From contig JADZDZ010000354.1 in NCBI GenBank assembly GCA_020850785.1, positions 1 through 11,785 of the forward strand: 11,785 nucleotides of DNA, read 5' to 3'. The translations under genes and the position numbers were made by a program. Under the pieces are notes generated by a model. It saw nothing but the letters and a program-made list of their open reading frames with translations. It was not told the DNA's origin and made no database searches. Each line of letters starts with the position of its first letter. The stretch's first letter is position 1. This DNA comes from Candidatus Sumerlaeota bacterium. Lineage in GTDB: Bacteria; Sumerlaeota; Sumerlaeia; SLMS01. Shown one piece after another: positions 6,667 to 11,785 of this stretch.

Positions 6667-9015
6667 GTGGCCCGCCCTTCCCATTCTTTCCCCACAGTCC
6701 CCCAACTTCATCCCGGTGGAGATCGCGTTATTGAGCCGGCTTTCATCGAAGACCTTGTCGAAGAGCTTCTTCAGCATCCGGGTTTCAAGCACTGCATCGC
6801 ACACCGGCACGTAACCCCGGCGGTGGAAGCGCGCCATGGCGAATGGCCGCAGGGGCTTTCGCCCAAGCTCGTTGCCGCCCTCAAGGCTCGCGGGTTGGAG
6901 AAGCCGTATATACACCAGCAACGGGCGATCGATCATGCGTTGCAGGGGAGCAACACCGTCGTCATCACGCCCACGGCGAGCGGAAAGTCGCTCTGCTACA
7001 ACGTGCCCGTCGTGGAATCCATTCTTCAGAATCCCGCCTCGCGGGCGATCCATCTGTTTCCAACGAAGGCGCTCAGTCACGATCAGTACGGCGAGCTCTA
7101 CGAACTGACGAAGGCGTGCGATGCGGGCATCAAGGTGTTTACCTACGACGGTGACACGCCGCCTGCCACGCGAAGGGCGCTGCGGGATGCGGGGCACATC
7201 ATCGTTTCCAATCCCGACATGATGCACGCGGGAATCCTTCCGCATCACACGTCCTGGATTCGATTGTTCGAGAATTTGAGGTACGTTGTGATTGATGAGT
7301 TGCATCAGTATCGCGGCGTGTTCGGCAGCCACATGGCGAACGTGCTGCGGCGGCTGCGGCGCATTTGCGCGTTCTACGGATCGAAGCCGGTGTTCCTTTG
7401 CTCCAGCGCCACCATCAGGAATCCGAAGGAACTGGCGGAATCGCTGATTGGCGAACCGGTGCAGGTGGTTGATGAAAACGGCGCCCCACGGGGATCGCGC
7501 ACGTTCCTGTTCTTCAATCCGCCGGTGATCAACAGCGAACTCAACGTGCGGCGCAGCGTGCGGCTGGAGGCGCGGCGGCTGGCGATGCGATTCCTCGCGC
7601 GCGGTCATCAGGCGATTGTCTTTGGGCGCTCGCGGTTGGACGTGGAAGTGATGACAACGTACCTGAAGCGCGGGATGGCACGCATCCATCATGATCCCGC
7701 GCAGATCACCGGCTACCGGGGCGGTTACCTGCCGACGGAGCGGCGCGAGATCGAGCAGGGGTTGAAGAAGAAGGAGATTCTCGGCGTTGTTTCAACGAAT
7801 GCGCTGGAGTTGGGGATCGACATTGGATCGTTGGACGTGGCGATCCTCGCCGGCTGGCCGGGAACGATTGCGAGCGCCTGGCAGCAGTCGGGGCGCGCCG
7901 GTCGCAAGGCGGGAGGTTCGTTGACGATTTACATCGCAGGAAGCTCGCCGCTGGATCAGTTCCTCGTGAAGCATCCGGAGTATTTCTTCGGCACTTCGCC
8001 GGAGGAGGCGATCATCAATCCGGAAAATCTTTCGATCCTTTCGTCGCACCTGAAGTGCGCGGCTTTTGAATTGCCGTTTGAGGATGGGGAACATTTCGGG
8101 CCTATGAATCCGGCGCCAATCCTGCAGTATCTGGAGGATGAGCGGGTGCTGCGCCACAGTGGCAGGCGCTGGCACTATTCAAGCGATGCCTATCCTTCCG
8201 AGGACGTTTCGTTGCGCGGCGCGGCGGGGGAGAACTTCGTCGTGCTTGATTCCGGCCAGAACAACAAGGTCATCGCGGAGGTTGACTACGATTCCGCGCC
8301 ATTCCTAATTCACGATGACGCGGTGTATATACACAATGGCCGGACGCACATTGTGGAGAAGCTGGATTGGGACCGGCGAACCGCGTTCGTGAGGCACCGC
8401 CCCCTGGATTACTACACGGATTCGGAAAGCTCCTCCACGGTGCAGGTAATGAACATTGACGAGGAAACGCCAACGCCGGAACACCCGGTCATCGAAGCGG
8501 TGCGCTTCGGTCCCGTGAGCGTGACGACCGTTGTCGCCAAGTTCAAGAAGGTGAAGTTTGAGACACAGGAATCAATCGGCTACGGCGTCGTGAGCGTTCC
8601 GCCGCTGGAGGTTCAGACGGAGGCGATGTGGCTGACGCTGCGCGATGGCGTAAAGCGGATGCCCTCCACGGGGATGCAGGATTTCGCCGCCTCGTTGCAG
8701 GGGATTGCGAACCTGCTGCGCCACACGGTGCCACTTCACGTGCTGTGCGATCGCTCTGACTTTGGAATCTATGCGATGGTGCGCGCGCCCTTCGACCAGC
8801 GCCCGACGATATACATCTGGGATCGCTATCCCGGCGGCATCGGCATTGCGCGAAAGCTGTTCTCCATCAGCGACAGAATCCTGAATTCCGCAGGGCGCAT
8901 CGTGACGGAATGCAACTGCCCGGCGGGATGTCCCGCCTGCATCGGGCCGCAGCTTGATCGCGGCACGGAAGCGAAGCAGGCCGCGCAGGAATTGCTGACG
9001 CTACTGCGCGGTTAA
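6667..9015 (+). CDS. mrfA: DEAD/DEAH-box helicase with DUF1998-type zinc cluster, MrfA (YprA) type
   Basis: The 782-residue product is a superfamily 2 helicase. Motifs, numbered from the GTG start: Walker A TPTASGKS (101-108), FPTKALSHDQ (motif Ia), DELH (210-213, Walker B), SSAT (246-249, motif III), VSTNALELGIDIG (motif V), and QQSGRAGR (406-413, motif VI). The last part is a DUF1998-type domain ending in C-x-C-x3-C-x2-C (Cys749, 751, 755, 758), a probable metal-binding cluster. The overall order and length match B. subtilis MrfA, a 3'-5' DNA helicase that acts with the exonuclease MrfB in repair of mitomycin-type damage. No MrfB-like gene is in the window. The start is uncertain: GTG at 6667 is preferred, TTG at 6607 would add 20 residues. 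It lies 71 bases after the exported-protein gene, so it may be read through from that operon or have its own promoter. The stop is shared in TTAA with the convergent tetR gene. Confidence 0.9.
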   Translation: MARPSHSFPTVPQLHPGGDRVIEPAFIEDLVEELLQHPGFKHCIAHRHVTPAVEARHGEWPQGLSPKLVAALKARGLEKPYIHQQRAIDHALQGSNTVVITPTASGKSLCYNVPVVESILQNPASRAIHLFPTKALSHDQYGELYELTKACDAGIKVFTYDGDTPPATRRALRDAGHIIVSNPDMMHAGILPHHTSWIRLFENLRYVVIDELHQYRGVFGSHMANVLRRLRRICAFYGSKPVFLCSSATIRNPKELAESLIGEPVQVVDENGAPRGSRTFLFFNPPVINSELNVRRSVRLEARRLAMRFLARGHQAIVFGRSRLDVEVMTTYLKRGMARIHHDPAQITGYRGGYLPTERREIEQGLKKKEILGVVSTNALELGIDIGSLDVAILAGWPGTIASAWQQSGRAGRKAGGSLTIYIAGSSPLDQFLVKHPEYFFGTSPEEAIINPENLSILSSHLKCAAFELPFEDGEHFGPMNPAPILQYLEDERVLRHSGRRWHYSSDAYPSEDVSLRGAAGENFVVLDSGQNNKVIAEVDYDSAPFLIHDDAVYIHNGRTHIVEKLDWDRRTAFVRHRPLDYYTDSESSSTVQVMNIDEETPTPEHPVIEAVRFGPVSVTTVVAKFKKVKFETQESIGYGVVSVPPLEVQTEAMWLTLRDGVKRMPSTGMQDFAASLQGIANLLRHTVPLHVLCDRSDFGIYAMVRAPFDQRPTIYIWDRYPGGIGIARKLFSISDRILNSAGRIVTECNCPAGCPACIGPQLDRGTEAKQAAQELLTLLRG

Positions 9016-9593
9016 TTCCGTGGAAGCTTCGCGCCGGCGGCGGCGAGGCACGCTCTGGCGACGGCCTTCGCATGCTTTGCGAGGGGGAGTTTCAGGCGCT
9101 GGTAGCGCACGCCCACGGTTGTTTGAAGCACCATGCCGATCATCAACTCCGTCAGCAGGTCCGGATTCTGCTCTGGAATCTCGCCATTCTTGATGGCGTC
9201 CTTCACAAGGCGGTAGACCAGCTCCACGAGATTTTTTTCATCGGCGCGCACTTCATCCAGCACGCGATGGCGCGCGACCATGATGAACTCGAAAACCGGC
9301 GGGTCCTCGTCATGCAGCGTGAAGAAGACCTCCACGAGCTTCGTGATCGTTTCCGCAAAGGATTTGTGAGCGCCTTGGGTGGCCGCGATCAATTCGGCGA
9401 ACCTCTGGAAGTGATCAATGAAGAGCGCGCGGATGAGTTCATCTTTTCCTTCATGGTGCCGGTAGAGCGCCCCCTCGGTAACGCCGGCGCGGCTGGCGAT
9501 GTCGCGGATGCTGGTGCCATCGACACCCTTTTCCACGAACAGTTCCAAGGCGGAGCGTTCGATGGATTTTTTCTTCAGGGGAGGACGCCCCAC
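9012..9593 (-). CDS. TetR-family transcriptional regulator
   Basis: This 193-residue protein has a TetR-type N-terminal DNA-binding domain: GRPPLKKKSIERSALELFVE as helix 1, then the helix-turn-helix TSIRDIASRAGVTEGALYRH (27-46) followed by a second H, G-K-D-E-L-I. The remainder (about 60-190) is a helical ligand-binding/dimerisation domain with no ligand I can name. It starts with GTG at 9593, preceded by a strong AAGGAG with a 6-base spacer. It lies 12 bases downstream of thiD, so the two are co-transcribed. TetR proteins mostly repress nearby genes in response to a small ligand. Its target is unknown, and candidates are its own operon or metH. The gene ends in a 4-base overlap with the helicase. 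Confidence 0.92.
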   Translation of the reverse strand: MGRPPLKKKSIERSALELFVEKGVDGTSIRDIASRAGVTEGALYRHHEGKDELIRALFIDHFQRFAELIAATQGAHKSFAETITKLVEVFFTLHDEDPPVFEFIMVARHRVLDEVRADEKNLVELVYRLVKDAIKNGEIPEQNPDLLTELMIGMVLQTTVGVRYQRLKLPLAKHAKAVARACLAAAGAKLPRN

Positions 9594-9599
9594 GGTGAT

Positions 9600-9605
9600 C
9601 TCCTT
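9600..9605 (-). promoter_or_regulatory. Ribosome-binding site that decides the GTG start of tetR
   Basis: The minus strand reads AAGGAG, directly after the thiD stop codon (TAA at 9608-9606) and 6 bases before the GTG at 9593. This is a near-ideal site and makes the GTG start secure. Confidence 0.75.
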
Positions 9606-10400
9606 TTACTCGGCGGACCAGAGATGATTGAGCGGGCCGATGCCGTGGCCAATCTGATATGAACGCTCGATCGCGGAATAGACGAACTGCTTTGCTTCGC
9701 TCACCGCTTCAATCAAACTGTAACCCTTGGCGAGCGTCGCCGCAATCGCCGCGGAGAGCGCGCATCCGGTTCCGTGCGTGTTCTTCACGTTCAGCCGCGG
9801 CATGGCAAAACGCGAGAAGCCATCGCTGGTGTAGAGCAGGTCGATGGCTTCGTTGCTTCCTTCCAAGTGACCTCCCTTCACAAGCACCGCCCTGCAGCCA
9901 AACCGGGCGATTTCCCGCGCAGCCTCCTCCATTTCCTTTTCGTTTTGGGGCTTTCTGCCAATCAGGGCCGCGACTTCATCCAGATTTGGCGTCACGAGTT
10001 CTGCCAGCGGGAAAAGTTCCGACTTGATCGCGGCGATGGCGTTTTCGCGGATGAGTTCGTGCCCCCCCTTGGCAATCATCACGGGATCAACCACGACGTT
10101 GCGTGCGTTGGCCCCCTTCAGGGCGCGGCAGACCGCCTCCACGGCGGCGCGGTCGCCCAGCATTCCCGTCTTTATCGCGTCGGCAGGAATGTCCGTGAGG
10201 ACCGCGTCAATCTGCGAGGCGATGAAATCGCCGGGAATTTGCATGACGCCGGTGACACCCTGTGTATTCTGCACCGTCAGGGCGGTAATGACCGCCATGC
10301 CGTAACAATCGTGCATGGTGATTGTCTTCAGGTCGCCCTGAATTCCGGCACCGCCGCTGGGGTCGGAGCCGGCAATGGTAAGCACACGAGGATTCGGCAA
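9606..10400 (-). CDS. thiD: Hydroxymethylpyrimidine/phosphomethylpyrimidine kinase
   Basis: ThiD phosphorylates hydroxymethylpyrimidine and its monophosphate to give HMP-PP, which is joined to the thiazole in thiamine synthesis. The 264-residue product has normal family length and all key blocks: TIAGSDPSGGAGIQGDLKT (8-26), ALTVQNTQGV (40-49), KTGMLGD (77-83), VVVDPVMIAKGG (102-113), TPNLDE (137-142), VLVKGGH (172-178), NTHGTGC (207-213, anion hole and catalytic Cys213), and GIGPLNH near the end. Gln44 stands where Salmonella ThiD has Glu44; Gln is common at this site in the family. Translation begins with TTG at 10400, supported by AAGGAG 7 bases upstream. It is the first gene of a thiD-tetR pair and is divergent from metH. 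No TPP riboswitch is visible in its short leader. Confidence 0.95.
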   Translation of the reverse strand: MPNPRVLTIAGSDPSGGAGIQGDLKTITMHDCYGMAVITALTVQNTQGVTGVMQIPGDFIASQIDAVLTDIPADAIKTGMLGDRAAVEAVCRALKGANARNVVVDPVMIAKGGHELIRENAIAAIKSELFPLAELVTPNLDEVAALIGRKPQNEKEMEEAAREIARFGCRAVLVKGGHLEGSNEAIDLLYTSDGFSRFAMPRLNVKNTHGTGCALSAAIAATLAKGYSLIEAVSEAKQFVYSAIERSYQIGHGIGPLNHLWSAE

Positions 10401-10407
10401 CAGAGAA

Positions 10408-10413
10408 CTCCTT
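10408..10413 (-). promoter_or_regulatory. Ribosome-binding site that decides the TTG start of thiD
   Basis: The minus strand reads AAGGAG, 7 bases before the TTG at 10400. A GTG at codon 6 would cut into the first beta strand and has no such site, so the rare TTG start is preferred. Confidence 0.75.
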
Positions 10414-10425
10414 GAAAATCAACCC

Positions 10426-10433
10426 TTGATATC
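10426..10433. promoter_or_regulatory. Additional half-site TTGATATC in the thiD leader
   Basis: This octamer matches the right arm (TTGATAT) of the palindrome at 10448-10477 and lies between it and the thiD start. It could be an accessory binding site for the same regulator. The function is inferred from sequence identity only. Confidence 0.35.
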
Positions 10434-10445
10434 GCCCCCGGCCTT

Positions 10446-10454
10446 AATATATCA
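10446..10454 (-). promoter_or_regulatory. Candidate extended -10 promoter element for thiD
   Basis: On the minus strand this reads TGATATATT, fitting the extended -10 form TGnTATAAT with one mismatch. It would start transcription near 10439 and leave a leader of about 39 bases. No good -35 is present. It overlaps the left arm of the operator-like palindrome, so a protein bound there would block it. Confidence 0.3.
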
Positions 10455-10477
10455 ACATATCAGAATATCTTGATATA
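10448..10477. promoter_or_regulatory. ATATC-rich operator-like palindrome between thiD and metH
   Basis: The 30-base site has perfect 8-base arms, TATATCAA (10448-10455) and TTGATATA (10470-10477), plus inner ATAT/ATAT pairs (10457-10460 and 10465-10468). Read another way, ATAT recurs at 10449, 10457, 10465 and 10473, an exact 8-base period. It lies 21 bases before the metH start and 47 before thiD, in the only A/T-rich stretch of the region. ATATC-rich sites of this kind recall operators reported for SahR, an ArsR-family regulator of methionine-cycle genes in Proteobacteria. That comparison is from memory, and no such regulator is encoded here. Confidence 0.6.
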
Positions 10478-10498
10478 GACCACCGAGAAAGCCTTCCC

Positions 10499-11785
10499 AT
10501 GACGCCCTCAACCGAACAGAAAATACGCCAAGCCCTGAAGGAGCGCATCCTGATTCTGGACGGAGCCATGGGGTCCATGATCCAGAAGTACAACCTGACG
10601 GAGGCGGACTTCCGGGGGGCCCGCTTCAAGGATCATCCATCCGACCTGAAGGGGAACAATGATTTATTGTGCATCACGCGTCCCGATGTGGTGGAGGAAA
10701 TCCACCGCAAGTATCTGGAGGCGGGCGCGGACATCATCGAGACGAACACGTTCAGTTCGCAGAAAATTTCCCAAGCGGATTATGGGCTGGAGTCGGTTTG
10801 CTATGACTTGAACATCGCTGCTGCGCAAGTGGCGAAGCGCGCGGCGGCCCTGGTGATGGCGAAGGAACCGAAGCGAACCTGCTACGTTGCGGGCGCGATC
10901 GGGCCGACGACGAGGACTCTGTCAATTTCACCGAAGGTCAGCGATCCGGGATTCCGCGCGGTTACGTTCGATGAGGTTCGCGATGCGTATTACGAGCAGG
11001 CGTTGGCGCTGATCGATGGCGGGGTGGACCTGCTGCTGGTGGAGACGATTTTTGATACGCTGAATTCCAAGGCGGCGCTGATCGCAGTCGAGAAGGCCTT
11101 TGAGGCAAAAGGGGTCCGCCTTCCCGTGATGATTTCCGTGACGATCACGGACAAATCGGGACGCACGCTGTCGGGGCAGAATGTGGAGGCGTTCTGGTAC
11201 TCGGTGGAACACGCGAAGCCGTTGAGCGTTGGAATCAACTGCGCGCTGGGCGTTGATGACATGCGCTCCTACATCGAGGAGTTGTCGTCCATCGCCGATT
11301 GCAACATTTCCATCTACCCGAACGCGGGCCTGCCGGACGCGCTGTCGAAGACGGGCTATGCGGCGGACCAGACGGCTCGTTACATGGGCGAACGCCTTGC
11401 AGAATTTGCCGGCAATGGATGGCTGAACATCGTTGGTGGATGCTGCGGCACGACGCCGGAATACATCGCGGAGTTCGCGAAGGCACTGGCCCCGATAAAA
11501 CCGCGCCAGATTCCGCACGTTGAAAAGGTTACCCGCCTGAGCGGCCTTGAGCCCGTGAAGATCAAGAACAACGCGATTTTCACGATGGTCGGGGAGCGCA
11601 CCAATATCACGGGGTCGCCGAAGTTCGCGAAGCTCATTAAGGAAGGGAAGCTGGAGGAGGCGCTGGCGATTGCAAAGCAGCAGGTGGAGAACGGTGCCAA
11701 CGTAATCGATGTGAACATGGACGAGGGAATGATTGATTCGGTGGCGATGATGCAGCGCTTCCTGAACCTCGTCGCCAGCGAACCG
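10499..11785 (+). CDS. metH: Cobalamin-dependent methionine synthase, N-terminal part only
   Basis: MetH transfers a methyl group from methyltetrahydrofolate, through cobalamin, to homocysteine to form methionine. The window holds the first 429 residues of a protein usually near 1200 long. Residues about 1-335 are the homocysteine-binding barrel: ILDGAMGSMIQKYNLTEADF (19-38), ETNTFSSQ (81-88), VETIFDT (181-187), and the zinc-binding cysteines Cys248 in GINCALG and Cys315-Cys316 in GGCCGTTP. The folate-binding domain begins near 355 with FTMVGERTNITGS and continues through GANVIDVNMDEGMID. The cobalamin and reactivation domains lie beyond the edge. The start is ATG at 10499, with a weak GAGAAAG (10485-10491) 7 bases before it. 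No cobalamin or SAM riboswitch is visible; control is more likely through the palindrome just upstream. Confidence 0.96.
   Translation, partial: MTPSTEQKIRQALKERILILDGAMGSMIQKYNLTEADFRGARFKDHPSDLKGNNDLLCITRPDVVEEIHRKYLEAGADIIETNTFSSQKISQADYGLESVCYDLNIAAAQVAKRAAALVMAKEPKRTCYVAGAIGPTTRTLSISPKVSDPGFRAVTFDEVRDAYYEQALALIDGGVDLLLVETIFDTLNSKAALIAVEKAFEAKGVRLPVMISVTITDKSGRTLSGQNVEAFWYSVEHAKPLSVGINCALGVDDMRSYIEELSSIADCNISIYPNAGLPDALSKTGYAADQTARYMGERLAEFAGNGWLNIVGGCCGTTPEYIAEFAKALAPIKPRQIPHVEKVTRLSGLEPVKIKNNAIFTMVGERTNITGSPKFAKLIKEGKLEEALAIAKQQVENGANVIDVNMDEGMIDSVAMMQRFLNLVASEP

Noticed and set aside
6598..7692. Minus-strand open frame of 364 codons opposite the helicase
   Set aside because: It mirrors the codon pattern of the helicase gene, has Arg/His-rich composition and no family signature.
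8323..8334. Perfect 12-base palindrome GTGTATATACAC
   Set aside because: It lies inside the conserved helicase coding sequence (V-Y-I-H codons), and similar TATATAC runs occur elsewhere in coding DNA here. Nothing suggests a binding site.
9072..9662. Plus-strand open frame of 196 codons opposite tetR
   Set aside because: The minus strand carries a clear TetR protein with a strong ribosome-binding site; the plus-strand frame has neither.
10401..10498. Possible TPP, cobalamin or SAM riboswitch between thiD and metH
   Set aside because: The 98-base region is shared by two promoters and is too short for these riboswitches; none of their conserved boxes is visible.

Overview
The window reads as ordinary chromosomal DNA of a moderately GC-rich Gram-negative (diderm) bacterium. 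The diderm call rests on a LolA-type lipoprotein chaperone, a lipobox protein resembling the LPS-assembly lipoprotein LptE, and several signal peptides. The divergence of these proteins from proteobacterial forms suggests a less-studied phylum (for example a PVC, FCB or Sumerlaeota-like lineage). That placement is inference only. I see no mobile element, CRISPR array, tRNA or rRNA.

Layout. (1) The left edge carries the N-terminal 160 codons of an exported protein on the minus strand, probably transglutaminase-like. (2) A 146-base divergent intergenic region holds a near-perfect 13-base direct repeat. (3) A tight plus-strand operon follows (627-6595): lolA-like, lptE-like lipoprotein, membrane histidine kinase, response regulator, exported protein of unknown function. 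Junctions are +2, +4, +9 and -4 bases. (4) After 71 bases comes a DEAD/DEAH helicase of the MrfA (YprA) type with a C-terminal four-cysteine cluster. (5) Its stop codon overlaps that of a convergent minus-strand pair, thiD-tetR. (6) thiD is divergent from metH (cobalamin-dependent methionine synthase), which runs off the right edge. The thiD/metH intergenic region contains a striking ATATC-rich palindrome that looks like an operator.

How the genes may work together. The five-gene operon joins two outer-membrane biogenesis proteins (lipoprotein transport and LPS assembly) to a two-component system and a further exported protein. This suggests an envelope-surveillance module. The response regulator has no DNA-binding domain. 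Its C-terminal half is predicted helical and ends in an R-N-x3-H motif of the kind found in HEPN domains, so its output may be RNA cleavage or protein interaction rather than promoter binding. This is the most promising candidate for an undescribed system here, but it rests on motif reading by eye. The right-hand genes are ordinary metabolism (thiamine and methionine/one-carbon) with an interesting shared regulatory site.
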